Shown here: positions 43,291 to 51,785 of the stretch, one piece after another
How the letters are laid out: the number at the start of each line of letters is the position of its first letter
Position numbering within the stretch: position 1 is the stretch's first letter
Made by a program: the position numbers and the translations under genes
Notes under the pieces: model-generated
What the model saw: only the letters and a program-made list of their open reading frames with translations
What the model was told of the DNA's origin: nothing
The model's database searches: none
Assembly: GCA_037189645.1 (NCBI GenBank)
Contig: JBBCIY010000011.1
Coordinates: forward strand, 1-64,000
Direction of reading: 5' to 3'
Length of the DNA: 64,000 bases
DNA from: Taishania sp037189645
Lineage (GTDB): Bacteria; Bacteroidota; Bacteroidia; Flavobacteriales_D; Crocinitomicaceae

Positions 43291-45606
43291 CTACTGCCGT
43301 AAATGAGCCTGGTACAACCTGATCTGCTCATAAGTGATCCCATCCCCTGCTTTGGCTTTCATTTCAGACAGAGACAACCCGACTCCTTTTCCCAGCGCCC
43401 GTTCCAGGTAAGTAAATGTTTCATTGTCCATCACCTGGAGAATATCAATTTTTTCATTCCTGATCAGCTGTGCCAGGTGGCCGTTGATCGTTCCGGCAGA
43501 CAATTGTCTTTTCTGCGCGATCTCTTCAATTCCCATTCCTTCTTTAAAGTATTCCAGTGTCTGGTCAATGGTCGGTTTCTTTTTCTCTTTCGACGCTGGT
43601 TTTTTCTTTTTTTCTTCTTTTGAAAAAAACAGGCTGTCTTCCTCCTCATCCTGGTTGGTCGCCATGAATAGTTCCGCATTGCTTGTAAGCGATTGCTTTA
43701 CTCTGGCGATCCGTTCTGTCTTATAATTCAGGATGTCTTCTCCGAAGCAGGTCTTTTTATCGATTTTTTTCCCCAGGATGATGTATTCCGCAATTACTTC
43801 CGTCTTTTTCAGATTCAGGATCGTTTCAAGCAGCACCTCTTCCAGTTCCTGCAATTCTTCAACCAGTATTTTCGTCTTTTTAACGCGGTTGAGCTCCATC
43901 ATCTTCTTGAGCAAAGACGAATAGACAGTGTCCAGCAGCGGGAAGAAATAAGCAACGGAAGCATGTACGCGTTCCAGTATTTTAGAAGGAGCATACACCG
44001 GCGCCAGGAACAATGCTTCCAGCTGCATCCTGAATTTACGGGCAGGTTCCAGCGTATTCTGAATGGAATAATTCTGAGCTGTTATCCAGCTGTAATTTTC
44101 CCCTTTCAGGGATTTTTTCGGTTGCATGGCGTAGCTGCTTTCATGAGCTGACCATTTTGAAGCCATTTCCAGCCAGTCATATGTTCTCATCAGACGGCGG
44201 TATAGTTCCTGTTTTATTGAAAGTGGCAATAGTTCAGCTAGCTGATCAGCATCTCTGGCCTGCGACCCATAGCGGATAATCGCTTCATCGGTATTGATAC
44301 CGTTTATTCGCATCGGGTTCAGCATTACCAGCCCTTCCAGTGAACGCAGGCGGGAGAGGGCCACATAGGCCTGCCCGGAAGCGAATACATCAGAAACATC
44401 CAATACGGCCTTATCAAATGTCAATCCCTGGCTTTTGTGAACCGTGATCGCCCATGCCAATTTCAGCGGGTAGTGGACAAAAGTGCCGATCGTTTCTTCT
44501 TCGATCTCTCCCGTGGCCGGGTTGCTCGTGTACCGGATATTTTCCCATTCATACCGCTGAACTTCTATGCGGATTTTATCTTCAATGCATTCTACGATCA
44601 CCTCGTGTTCGTTTATTTCCGTAACGATCGCCATTTTTCCGTTGTAATAGAGCTTTTCAAATGAAAGGTCGTTTTTAATGAACATCACCTGGGCTCCTTT
44701 TTTCAACTGCAAAATGGGTTCTACCGGGAAAATATGGCCGGGAAAATCGCCTGTAATCTCTGCTTCATAGGAATAGCACGTGGCAGGGAGCTTATCCAGG
44801 GCTTTCCGGTTCATGGCATCGGCTTTGTAATTATGGGTCGTCAATGTGATGTATCCCTGCTGTTCCGTAGAATCAAAGGAGGGGTTCACTTTTTCATTGA
44901 TAACCTTCAGTCCTTCGGAAGTCAGCTGGTTATTTCTCAGCTGGTTCAATACGTTAATAAATGTAGTATCCTGCTGGCGATAGATCGTTGTCAGCTCAAC
45001 ATAAACCGGGGGTTGTTCCCGGATCACCAGTGCATTGAAGAAGTGGATACCGGTATAATACCGGCTCAGCTGGCTCCATTCCTCCTGCTTTACAACCGGA
45101 GGAAGCTGGTGCAGATCTCCGATGAACAATACTTGCACGCCCCCAAAAGGCTCATTTATTTTCCGGACGTTTCTCAGCACCCAGTCCATCGCATCCAGCA
45201 GGTCTGCGCGGAGCATACTCACTTCGTCGATCACCAGCAGTTCCAGTGAACGCATCAGCTGCTGGCGTTTCTTGTTGTGGCGAAAATGGCGGAGCAGGGT
45301 ACTTTTGCTTTCCAGCTTCGCATTGGCGGAAACATACATTTCATTTACAAAATCGGGAATAAACCCGGCAAACGGCAGCTGGAAAAACGAATGAATCGTC
45401 ACTCCCCCGGCATTCAACGCAGCAATACCGGTTGGAGCGACAATTACTGCCTGCTTATGCGTTGTGTCAATCAGTTTTTTCAGGAACGTAGTTTTTCCCG
45501 TTCCTGCCTTCCCTGTTAAAAACACATGCTGACTGGTAAGGTTGATAAACTGATCGGCAAACTCCTGGGGCTCTGTCATTTTCATTGTGTTTGTATCCTT
45601 TTCCAT
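43291..45606 (-). CDS. PIF1/RecD2-like helicase with C-terminal HTH
   Basis: A 771-residue SF1 helicase. Walker A GKAGTGKTT at 32-40; IVAPTGIAALNAGGVTIHSF (Ia); LVIDEVSMLRADLLDAMD (II); FGGVQVLFIGDLHQLPPV (III); and VHKSQGLTFDKAVLDVSDVF with YVALSRL (V/VI) follow. After about residue 480 comes a helical domain, a Lys/Glu-rich linker (KEEKKKKPASKEKKKP), and a winged-helix-type HTH_40 (QTLEYFKEGMGIEEIAQKRQ, then LSAGTINGHLAQLI). Such proteins are common in Bacteroidota; RNA/DNA or G-quadruplex unwinding is likely, but the role is not settled. Its stop lies 3 bases from the convergent DnaJ gene. Confidence 0.9.
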   Translation of the reverse strand: MEKDTNTMKMTEPQEFADQFINLTSQHVFLTGKAGTGKTTFLKKLIDTTHKQAVIVAPTGIAALNAGGVTIHSFFQLPFAGFIPDFVNEMYVSANAKLESKSTLLRHFRHNKKRQQLMRSLELLVIDEVSMLRADLLDAMDWVLRNVRKINEPFGGVQVLFIGDLHQLPPVVKQEEWSQLSRYYTGIHFFNALVIREQPPVYVELTTIYRQQDTTFINVLNQLRNNQLTSEGLKVINEKVNPSFDSTEQQGYITLTTHNYKADAMNRKALDKLPATCYSYEAEITGDFPGHIFPVEPILQLKKGAQVMFIKNDLSFEKLYYNGKMAIVTEINEHEVIVECIEDKIRIEVQRYEWENIRYTSNPATGEIEEETIGTFVHYPLKLAWAITVHKSQGLTFDKAVLDVSDVFASGQAYVALSRLRSLEGLVMLNPMRINGINTDEAIIRYGSQARDADQLAELLPLSIKQELYRRLMRTYDWLEMASKWSAHESSYAMQPKKSLKGENYSWITAQNYSIQNTLEPARKFRMQLEALFLAPVYAPSKILERVHASVAYFFPLLDTVYSSLLKKMMELNRVKKTKILVEELQELEEVLLETILNLKKTEVIAEYIILGKKIDKKTCFGEDILNYKTERIARVKQSLTSNAELFMATNQDEEEDSLFFSKEEKKKKPASKEKKKPTIDQTLEYFKEGMGIEEIAQKRQLSAGTINGHLAQLIRNEKIDILQVMDNETFTYLERALGKGVGLSLSEMKAKAGDGITYEQIRLYQAHLRQ

Positions 45607-45661
45607 TTAAGTTAATGAAAAATCGTTCTTGAATGTAAGAAAAATTAAACTATTCCGCGAA

Positions 45662-46213
45662 TCAGTTCTGGTCAAATTCGTAGGCGCCCCTCGGATCGGT
45701 AATCCTGTAGCTGGTAAAATCCTGCTTCGCCCGCAGGCTTGTTCCGTAAGCTTTTCCTTTCGGAGAGACAAGCCGGACATTCTCGTCCGTATAGATGGTA
45801 CTGTCCGATTGATTCCAGTACAAGATCGTCGTATACATGGTTCGCTGTTCTTCGTGGTTGACCAGTTTGACGGAATCCTTCACGTACATTTTTCCAGTTT
45901 CGTGGTTGATCTCGCCATATTTAGCGGTAAGGGTAGTCGTTATATTCCCGTTGTCGTCATAAAAGTCAACTTTCAAGCTGTCCTTTAGCTGGGTAATATG
46001 AGGTTTGGAATAGGTCTCTGCATGCACTGCAAAGATGTTCAGCGTGGCATACCCTGAATCAGCGAAGTAAATGGACAGGTTTTTGGAGACCTCATTCGGG
46101 GATTTCGGATCATAGGTTATCTTTTTGATCTTGTCCAGGTCATTTGTACACGAGTGGATCACCGTGGAAAGGAGTAAAAGGACATACCAACAGGATAACC
46201 GGATGCTTTTCAT
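45662..46213 (-). CDS. lptC: LPS-export periplasmic protein LptC
   Basis: A 183-residue lipoprotein-like LptC (OstA-like fold) that passes LPS from LptB2FG to LptA. The N-terminus ends in a lipobox with C22 (VIHSC). The rest is repeated beta strands: LKDSLKVDFYDDNGNITTTL, TAKYGEINHETGKMYVKDSV and VRLVSPKGKAYGTSLRAKQD. It is the last gene of a coaX-OMP-lptC run, an arrangement I recall from Bacteroidota. It links functionally to the LptF/LptG permease at the start of the window. Confidence 0.87.
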   Translation of the reverse strand: MKSIRLSCWYVLLLLSTVIHSCTNDLDKIKKITYDPKSPNEVSKNLSIYFADSGYATLNIFAVHAETYSKPHITQLKDSLKVDFYDDNGNITTTLTAKYGEINHETGKMYVKDSVKLVNHEEQRTMYTTILYWNQSDSTIYTDENVRLVSPKGKAYGTSLRAKQDFTSYRITDPRGAYEFDQN

Positions 46214-46220
46214 TGTGAAA

Positions 46221-47570
46221 TCAATCCAGTTTACGCTTCACAAACCACCTGTCACTCAAACTTGGCGCGATCAGCAACCCTAAGCTGACCGTAACGAATG
46301 TTTCATTCAATGACCCGGCGGCAGTTGCTCCCCTCTGCCCTGCTCCGATGCTCAGCTGGATCGAAGAATCCAGGCGCCTTTCCACCAGCATCGGGAATCC
46401 GAAACCGATCGTTGCCGCCCACTCGGTCAACTGGGAATTGTTGTACACATACGGCAATGTGCTGTTGTAGAATCCCAGGCGGTAGCTTGTGCGTTCAAAG
46501 AATTTCGGCATCGCGTTACCGACATACATTGTTTCAGGAATATACTGGAAACCAGCCTGGAATCCTGAAGCACTTTTCAGTCCGTAAGAAAAGGACGTAT
46601 CGCTGTAATTTTCCCTGTACTTCGACCAATCGGTAGCAGAATAACCTGCGGAAACCATGATCTGTGAGTTCCTGATGTTACCATCTTTTTTCGTTACGCG
46701 AAACGTCTTTGAATAAGATGCACCTACATTGTAACTCGGCGCAAAAGCGACCTTCCCTTTTTTCTCCCCGGATTCGGACAGTACGATCCAGGTGTTCTGG
46801 TTGTCAATATCTGTGGACGAATAAAACAATTGCTTATTATACACGGACTTTATATGCTGTTCCGGCTCAAACGTACCTCCGAAAACGATCTTATGCCCAT
46901 TCCTGATCTGCCACTGGAGCATTGTTCCCAATTCGTAATGAAACGAACGCAATTGCTGCGCCCGGATATCTCCTCCCCCTACGTTATTTGCTGTGCTCTG
47001 TATCGCGCTTCTTCTTTCATCGGTCATTGTTCCGAAAATTCCTCCCACATTTCCTCCGACAGACCACTGCAAAGAGTCAAAATTCAGGATCTTCACCGAA
47101 AACCCGACGTATCCTTTATTGATCAATCCTTTTCCTTCATACGTGTACTTAATGGAATCCGCCAGCAACATTGTTTTTTCCGTAAACGAGTAGGATTTCC
47201 TGTAAAGCGGCTTTAACCCGAAGGCCAGTCCGAATCGTTTTGCAAAAGACAATCCGAATGCGATATCTGAAATATTCGAGTAGGAACCGAATTCTTTCGC
47301 TCCGTCCTGGTTGTAATAGGATAACCTGCTGGAAAAGCCTACAGAGAAAATAGGAAACTGATGGCGCAGGAAGGAATAAGATGCCGGGTTGTATGTATTC
47401 AGGACCGACGGAGACGAATAGCTGACGAACTGATTCCCCATTCCTGAAAACACCGGGTGACTCAGATTCGAACGTTCACCTATTCCGGCATTTGAATAAG
47501 GCGAGTTAGTTTGTGCGATCGCTCCGAACTGTATAGAGATCACTATCGGCAATACTAATTTATTGAGCAT
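46221..47570 (-). CDS. Outer-membrane beta-barrel protein
   Basis: A 449-residue protein with a signal (MLNKLVLPIVISIQFGAIAQ), then TNSPYSNAGIGERSNLSHPV, an N-terminal region seen in Bacteroidota barrel proteins distantly like FadL/PorV. Many alternating aromatic-rich strands follow, ending near the C-terminus. Its substrate is unknown. It overlaps coaX by 11 bases and lies 7 bases before lptC, so all three genes form one operon. A link to outer membrane biogenesis is inferred from that position. Confidence 0.8.
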   Translation of the reverse strand: MLNKLVLPIVISIQFGAIAQTNSPYSNAGIGERSNLSHPVFSGMGNQFVSYSSPSVLNTYNPASYSFLRHQFPIFSVGFSSRLSYYNQDGAKEFGSYSNISDIAFGLSFAKRFGLAFGLKPLYRKSYSFTEKTMLLADSIKYTYEGKGLINKGYVGFSVKILNFDSLQWSVGGNVGGIFGTMTDERRSAIQSTANNVGGGDIRAQQLRSFHYELGTMLQWQIRNGHKIVFGGTFEPEQHIKSVYNKQLFYSSTDIDNQNTWIVLSESGEKKGKVAFAPSYNVGASYSKTFRVTKKDGNIRNSQIMVSAGYSATDWSKYRENYSDTSFSYGLKSASGFQAGFQYIPETMYVGNAMPKFFERTSYRLGFYNSTLPYVYNNSQLTEWAATIGFGFPMLVERRLDSSIQLSIGAGQRGATAAGSLNETFVTVSLGLLIAPSLSDRWFVKRKLD

Positions 47571-48291
47571 TTAATAAAAATATTTTATACAACCCTTCCA
47601 AGGTTAGATTTTCGTTTGCAAAGATGTTATTTTTTGTCACCAAATCAAAGTATTTCGCGTCTCCCCCCGTCACAAAAATCGTTAACGGGTCATAATTCTG
47701 CTCATACTGCGCTATTAACTGCAGGATTTCCGCATTCATTCCATTCATTACGCCTGAATGAATTGATTTTTCCGTTGATTTCCCGACCAGTCCTGTTTTT
47801 CCTTTTTCGTCCAGCAACGGAAGGTTGGCCGTATAGTCGTTCAATGACTGGTACCTTAACCGGATCCCCGGGCTGATGGAACCGCCTTCATATACTCCTT
47901 CACCTGAAACAATATCAAATTTGATGCACGTTCCCACATCCACCACCAGCGAATTCCGTCCGGGATTCTTTGACCAGGCACCGACTGCATTACAGATCCT
48001 GTCTTTCCCGAGCGTTGCCGGAGTTTCATAGTCCAGCAGTAATGGAATCCGGAGCTTGTCGTCCAGTGGTTTGAACCCGGGAAACCGCGTCTGGAATGCA
48101 TGAGTCTGCGCGGAAGACAACACAGAGGAAAAAATTCCTTCACATTTCTTTAATTCCGCATACAGCTGCTCATCCCCCATCAGATCTTCCCACGAAACCC
48201 TGACCACACCGGATAACTCGTTGTTAATGAAATACCCGATCTTCGTAAACGAATTTCCAAGATCAATCGCCGCTACTTGTTTCTTATCCAT
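47560..48291 (-). CDS. coaX: Type III pantothenate kinase
   Basis: A 243-residue ASKHA-fold kinase for the first step of CoA synthesis (pantothenate to 4'-phosphopantothenate). AIDLGNSFTKIGYF is the phosphate-1 motif. GKDRICNAVGAW and LVVDVGTCIKFDIV are the substrate and phosphate-2 motifs, and GGSISPGIRLRYQSL the adenosine side. It heads the coaX-OMP-lptC operon; its stop lies inside the next gene. Its upstream region contains the tRNA-Ser promoter in the opposite direction. Confidence 0.93.
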   Translation of the reverse strand: MDKKQVAAIDLGNSFTKIGYFINNELSGVVRVSWEDLMGDEQLYAELKKCEGIFSSVLSSAQTHAFQTRFPGFKPLDDKLRIPLLLDYETPATLGKDRICNAVGAWSKNPGRNSLVVDVGTCIKFDIVSGEGVYEGGSISPGIRLRYQSLNDYTANLPLLDEKGKTGLVGKSTEKSIHSGVMNGMNAEILQLIAQYEQNYDPLTIFVTGGDAKYFDLVTKNNIFANENLTLEGLYKIFLLNAQ

Positions 48292-48338
48292 ATATGAACA
48301 GCAAAGATAGAAAATTCAAAATATTTTTTTGAAAAACA

Positions 48339-48369
48339 CTTGCCAATATGAATCATATTACTATTTTTG
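48339..48369 (+). promoter_or_regulatory. Promoter of tRNA-Ser
   Basis: CTTG at 48339-48342, a 19-base spacer, and TATTTTTG at 48362-48369 match the Bacteroidota -33/-7 pattern. The tRNA begins 22 bases further on. Confidence 0.65.
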
Positions 48370-48390
48370 CCGTCCGTTCTTTGAACACCG

Positions 48391-48477
48391 GGTGGGATGG
48401 GTGAGAGGCTGAAACCACCAGTTTGCTAAACTGACGTACGGGTAACTGTACCGCGGGTTCGAATCCCGCTCCCACCG
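48391..48477 (+). tRNA. tRNA-Ser (GCU anticodon)
   Basis: The acceptor stem GGTGGGA (48391-48397) pairs with TCCCACC (48470-48476), with discriminator G48477. The anticodon loop TTTGCTAAA gives GCU for AGC/AGU. A long variable arm (GTACGGGTAACTGTAC) is typical of tRNA-Ser, and the T-arm has GGTTCGAATCC. The CCA end is not encoded in full. Confidence 0.95.
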
Positions 48478-48581
48478 CAAAAGATAATTGAGGTGAGCAC
48501 AACCGGTAAGATTGAAACACCACAATTAAATTACTGATTATCAGATGAAATTATTTTTTATTGATAAAAAGTAAAATAAAG

Positions 48582-48613
48582 CTTGCAAAATACATTTACT
48601 TGAATTACTTTTG
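48582..48613 (+). promoter_or_regulatory. Promoter of the tRNA-Pro/tRNA-Arg unit
   Basis: CTTG at 48582-48585 and TACTTTTG at 48606-48613 are separated by 20 bases, close to the Bacteroidota consensus. Just downstream, TGAGAA (48624-48629) and TTCTCA (48634-48639) make a small 5' hairpin in the precursor. Confidence 0.6.
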
Positions 48614-48687
48614 CACTCGCTTTTGAGAAAACGTTCTCAGCGAAAATTGAAATAAAAGGATATTTTTGGAAGGTAATTCCAAGGTAT

Positions 48688-48762
48688 CGGGGTGTAGCGT
48701 AGCTCGGTTATCGCGCCTGGTTTGGGACCAGGAGGTCGCAGGTTCGAATCCTGCCACCCCGA
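48688..48762 (+). tRNA. tRNA-Pro (UGG anticodon)
   Basis: CGGGGTG (48688-48694) pairs with CACCCCG (48755-48761), discriminator A48762. The anticodon loop TTTGGGA within CCTGG-CCAGG reads UGG, and the T-arm has GGTTCGAATCC. It is followed by a terminator, then by tRNA-Arg. Confidence 0.95.
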
Positions 48763-48765
48763 CTT

Positions 48766-48792
48766 AGGGAGATGTCCGCATCTCCCTTTTTT
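48766..48792 (+). terminator. Terminator after tRNA-Pro
   Basis: GGGAGATG and CATCTCCC pair around a TCCG loop and are followed by TTTTTT. It lies between tRNA-Pro and tRNA-Arg, so part of the transcripts may stop here. Confidence 0.8.
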
Positions 48793-48806
48793 GTTTATTG
48801 TTTTCC

Positions 48807-48880
48807 GGTCCCGTAGCTCAGCTGGATAGAGCAACTGCCTTCTAAGCAGTAGGTCTCTGGTTCGAATCCAGACGGGATCA
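48807..48880 (+). tRNA. tRNA-Arg (UCU anticodon)
   Basis: GGTCCCG (48807-48813) pairs with CGGGATC (48873-48879, one G-U), discriminator A48880. The anticodon loop CTTCTAAG reads UCU for AGA/AGG, and the T-arm has GGTTCGAATCC. An AT-rich block begins right after it; tRNA-Arg genes are frequent integration sites, but I saw no repeat of its 3' end to the right. Confidence 0.95.
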
Positions 48881-48888
48881 CAGCGTAT

Positions 48889-48917
48889 AAGCCAATCCGA
48901 TTCGGGTTGGCTTTTTT
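48889..48917 (+). terminator. Terminator after tRNA-Arg
   Basis: GCCAATCC and GGGTTGGC pair (with one G-U) around a short loop, followed by TTTTTT. Confidence 0.8.
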
Positions 48918-49004
48918 CATTCTATTAGGCTGAGCTTCTCTTGATTTTTAAATAATATAAGTTTGGTTCGATCCTGCCGAGTTTCACCTATAAGTGAAAG
49001 GAAA

Positions 49005-49039
49005 TTCAAAATTTCTTCAAAATTGAATCGTTAAATTTA
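49005..49039 (+). promoter_or_regulatory. Tandem response-regulator box 1 and -7 element
   Basis: TTCAAAATTTC (49005-49015) and TTCAAAATTGA (49016-49026) are tandem 11-bp half-sites, the layout expected for an OmpR-type dimer. A -7-like TAAATTTA (49032-49039) follows, with the ATG at 49045. It points to autoregulation of the two-component system. Confidence 0.7.
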
Positions 49040-49044
49040 CACAC

Positions 49045-49719
49045 ATGAAGATCCTGATAATAGAAGATGAGCAAGAACTTGCACAAAGCATAGCTGAATA
49101 CCTTTCAGAAGAAAGTTATTTGTGTGAGTTTGCTGCGACTTATCATCAGGCATTGGATAAAATTACCACTTTTCATTATGATTGCATTTTGCTGGATATC
49201 ATGCTGCCTGATGGAAATGGGATGAAGATATTGGAAGAATTAAAAAAACAAGACAAACAAGACGGCGTTATCATTATATCAGCAAAAGATGCTTTAGATG
49301 ACAAAATAGAAGGTTTACGGATCGGAGCAGACGATTACCTGACGAAACCCTTCCATCTTGCAGAATTAGCAGTAAGAATATATTCAGTCATTCGCAGAAA
49401 GCAATTTGGAAATACGAATACAATTCAACAAAACGAACTGCAAATCGACTTACTTGCAAAAACGGTTTCAGTCAATGAGAAAATCATTTCATTGACTCGA
49501 AAAGAATTCGATTTGTTGCTCTATTTTATTGGCAACAAGAACAGAGTTATTTCCAAAAGCACTTTGGCAGAGCACCTTTCGGGCGATTTCGCAGATATGC
49601 TGGACAACCACGATTTTGTGTATGCTCATATCAAAAACCTGAAAAAGAAACTCAATGAAGCAGGTTGCGACAATTATTTAAAGACTGTTTACGGAACAGG
49701 TTATAAATGGGAAGCATGA
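49045..49719 (+). CDS. OmpR-family response regulator
   Basis: A 224-residue two-component regulator. The receiver domain (1-115) has the acidic pair ED at 7-8, the phospho-acceptor D51 in LLDIMLP, the switch Ser in IISAKDA, and Lys in YLTKPFH. The winged-helix DNA-binding domain (about 128-222) has VISKSTLAEHLSGDFADMLD and ends LKTVYGTGYKWEA. Such regulators bind tandem 11-bp repeats; three such repeats occur near these genes, one directly upstream of this gene. The stop overlaps the start of the kinase (ATGA). Confidence 0.93.
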   Translation: MKILIIEDEQELAQSIAEYLSEESYLCEFAATYHQALDKITTFHYDCILLDIMLPDGNGMKILEELKKQDKQDGVIIISAKDALDDKIEGLRIGADDYLTKPFHLAELAVRIYSVIRRKQFGNTNTIQQNELQIDLLAKTVSVNEKIISLTRKEFDLLLYFIGNKNRVISKSTLAEHLSGDFADMLDNHDFVYAHIKNLKKKLNEAGCDNYLKTVYGTGYKWEA

Positions 49720-50999
49720 AGAATTTATTACAAAAGTTACTCAGGCCACTTACTGTATTTGCTTTTATAGTCTTTGCATTGAGCATTCCTGTTTATTTTC
49801 TTTTAGTGGACTGGATCTGGATGAAAGAACTGGATGAAAACAATGAATTAATTGCTCAGCGCATCGAAAATGAATTTAACGAACAACATATCAGTGATGA
49901 AACATTAGAAGAAAGCATTACATTCTGGAATGAAATCCAATCCGTAGGGAGAATTGAAAAGGTTATTAAACCCTTACAAAAAGACAGCGTTTATACAATC
50001 CGCCGACAAAATCCATATTCTACAGAAACAGCAATTGATCGTTTTCGTGGTCTGATCACCACCATTAAAATCAATAATAATAACTGGGTCCTTACGATAG
50101 AAACCAATGTGGAAGAAAGCGAAGAAACGGTTGCTTACATTGCAGCTGTTACACTTCTGTTTTTCCTGATTTTGGTTGTCGGATTCTGGATCTTAAACAA
50201 ACGTCTTTCTCAAAAGCTATGGAAACCTTTTCAGGATACTTTACATAAACTAAAATCATTTCAGCTAAACAATTATACCGAAATACAGTTTTCTGAAACT
50301 GATATTATTGAATTTCAGGAGCTCAACACCGCGTTAGATAAATTGCTCCGACACAATATCACGATCTACAAAAGCCAAAAAGAGTTTACCGAAAATGCCT
50401 CACACGAGTTGCAGACACCTTTGGCAATCATTAAAAATAAACTGGATCTATTGTTACAGGAAGAAGCTGTAACTGACCGTCAATACCAAATTATTGAAGA
50501 AATCAACAGGGCATTGACACGCATCACACGTATCAACAGAAATTTGTTGCTGCTTGCGAAAATTGAGAATCACCAATTTGATGATAACGCAAATGTTAAT
50601 CTCAGTCAATTGACAAGACAATGTTTAGAACAGCTTTCAGAACACGCCAATAATAAAAATGTTACTATCCAAACCGGCATAGAACCTGATATAATTATTG
50701 AGGGAAATAAAACATTGATTGAAATACTCATAAACAATTTGCTGATGAATGCCATCAGACACAATATAAAGTCTGGAATAATTACTGTTGCTCTTAATAA
50801 GAATGAGCTGATCATTTCCAATACAGGCGATACCGCATTAAACAACGAAAAATTATTTGAGCGATTTGCTGTTTCATCTTCTGAAGCAACCAGTAGCGGT
50901 TTAGGGCTGGCAATAATTAAAGAAATCTGCAATCGCCATCATTGGAGGATCACTTATGGGTTTTCAGATAACTCACATTCTTTTTCTGTTCACTTCTAA
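49716..50999 (+). CDS. Sensor histidine kinase
   Basis: A 427-residue membrane kinase. I chose the ATG at 49716, which forms an ATGA overlap with the regulator stop; an ATG at 49707 is also in frame. Two membrane helices (about residues 10-31 and 142-162) enclose a periplasmic sensor of about 110 residues. The dimerisation domain carries the phospho-His in ENASHELQTPLAI (about residue 230). An N-box (LLMNAIRHNI), a G1-like SNTGDTALNN and a G2 GLGLAIIKEI complete the ATPase. The sensor is not of a known type. It probably signals to the upstream response regulator; the ligand is unknown. Confidence 0.93.
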   Translation: MKNLLQKLLRPLTVFAFIVFALSIPVYFLLVDWIWMKELDENNELIAQRIENEFNEQHISDETLEESITFWNEIQSVGRIEKVIKPLQKDSVYTIRRQNPYSTETAIDRFRGLITTIKINNNNWVLTIETNVEESEETVAYIAAVTLLFFLILVVGFWILNKRLSQKLWKPFQDTLHKLKSFQLNNYTEIQFSETDIIEFQELNTALDKLLRHNITIYKSQKEFTENASHELQTPLAIIKNKLDLLLQEEAVTDRQYQIIEEINRALTRITRINRNLLLLAKIENHQFDDNANVNLSQLTRQCLEQLSEHANNKNVTIQTGIEPDIIIEGNKTLIEILINNLLMNAIRHNIKSGIITVALNKNELIISNTGDTALNNEKLFERFAVSSSEATSSGLGLAIIKEICNRHHWRITYGFSDNSHSFSVHF

Positions 51000-51044
51000 A
51001 ATGACTCACGGTTTTTTGGGAATAAATTAGTGATCGCTTTGCAA

Positions 51045-51078
51045 TTCAAAATTTCTTCAAAATTGAGATTTAATTTTG
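51045..51078 (+). promoter_or_regulatory. Tandem response-regulator box 2 and -7 element
   Basis: TTCAAAATTTC (51045-51055) and TTCAAAATTGA (51056-51066) are identical to box 1, and the flanking A before them is shared too. After 4 bases comes a perfect -7 TAATTTTG (51071-51078). The box takes the place of a -33 element, as expected for an activated promoter. The lipoprotein gene starts at 51132. Confidence 0.72.
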
Positions 51079-51131
51079 GAAGAAATATTATTAATTTTGA
51101 ATGGTTATAACATGTTTTAAAACAGTGAATT

Positions 51132-51590
51132 ATGAAGACATTTAAACTTCAGCTCTCAATCCTGATTGGTTTATTGGGATTGTTGATTATCGTATCTTGC
51201 AAAAAAGACAAGAAATCCGATAAAGATCAAAAACAAATTGAAACCAATGTGCAAAGCGGAACCTGGCGGATCACGAAATTTATTGATTCAGGAACAGATG
51301 AAGCCTATCATTTTACCGGATACAATTTCACATTTAACAGTTCGGGAACATTAAATACAACGAATGGCACAAACAATTACAACGGAACCTGGAGTGTAAC
51401 AAAAAGCAGCAGTAATGATGATAGTAATCACAGTGATCTGCATTTTAATATCTATTTTAATCTGACGAATCATTTTGAAGAACTGAATGATGATTGGGAT
51501 ATCATTTCACATTCAGCAACTAAAATTGAGCTGATCGATGTCAGCGGAGGAAATGGCGGAACGGATTACTTAACGTTTGAAAAGAATTGA
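51132..51590 (+). CDS. Small lipoprotein, lipocalin-like
   Basis: A 152-residue lipoprotein with signal and lipobox (LLIIVSC, C23) followed by a KKDKKSDKDQK linker. The mature domain alternates short beta strands (SGTWRITKFIDSGTD, YNFTFNSSGTLNTTNG, NYNGTWSVTKSS), resembling lipocalin-like or META-type stress proteins. No family is certain. Box 2 upstream suggests control by the adjacent two-component system. A sensor accessory or envelope stress role is possible, but that is inference. Confidence 0.8.
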   Translation: MKTFKLQLSILIGLLGLLIIVSCKKDKKSDKDQKQIETNVQSGTWRITKFIDSGTDEAYHFTGYNFTFNSSGTLNTTNGTNNYNGTWSVTKSSSNDDSNHSDLHFNIYFNLTNHFEELNDDWDIISHSATKIELIDVSGGNGGTDYLTFEKN

Positions 51591-51613
51591 ATAGCTGATT
51601 ATAATTCAGGTAT

Positions 51614-51649
51614 TAATCCCAACAGAACATTTCCGTGAAGTTGGGATTA
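51614..51649. repeat. 10-bp inverted repeat with a long loop
   Basis: TAATCCCAAC (51614-51623) pairs perfectly with GTTGGGATTA (51640-51649) around a 16-base loop, shortly after the lipoprotein stop. It may stabilise the 3' end. Confidence 0.5.
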
Positions 51650-51688
51650 GTGTCCTTATAAATTATCAAAATAGAAGTTTTATGATAT

Positions 51689-51720
51689 AGCTCGGGATGA
51701 AAATTCCGGGCTTATTTTTT
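51689..51720 (+). terminator. Terminator before the barrel-protein gene
   Basis: AGCTCGG and CCGGGCT pair (with one G-U) around a 10-base loop and run into TATTTTTTT. It separates the lipoprotein gene from the next promoter with box 3. Confidence 0.65.
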
Positions 51721-51728
51721 TACAGCAC

Positions 51729-51762
51729 TTCAAATTTTCTTCAAAATCGGATTGGAATTTTG
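51729..51762 (+). promoter_or_regulatory. Tandem response-regulator box 3 and -7-like element
   Basis: TTCAAATTTTC (51729-51739) and TTCAAAATCGG (51740-51750) form a third tandem box, a little diverged. Four bases later GAATTTTG (51755-51762) fits the -7 position, as at box 2. The downstream unit is the barrel protein plus the TonB-type receptor. Confidence 0.65.
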
Positions 51763-51785
51763 CTTCATAAATTTTGAAAATACCG

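Noticed and set aside
44734..45249. Plus-strand open frame of 171 codons
   Set aside because: Antisense to the PIF1-like helicase, whose helicase motifs fall on the other strand.
48637..48834. Minus-strand open frame of 65 codons
   Set aside because: It only reads through the tRNA-Pro and tRNA-Arg genes; the typical DSNLRPPGPKPGAITELR is the well-known artefact of tRNA genes.
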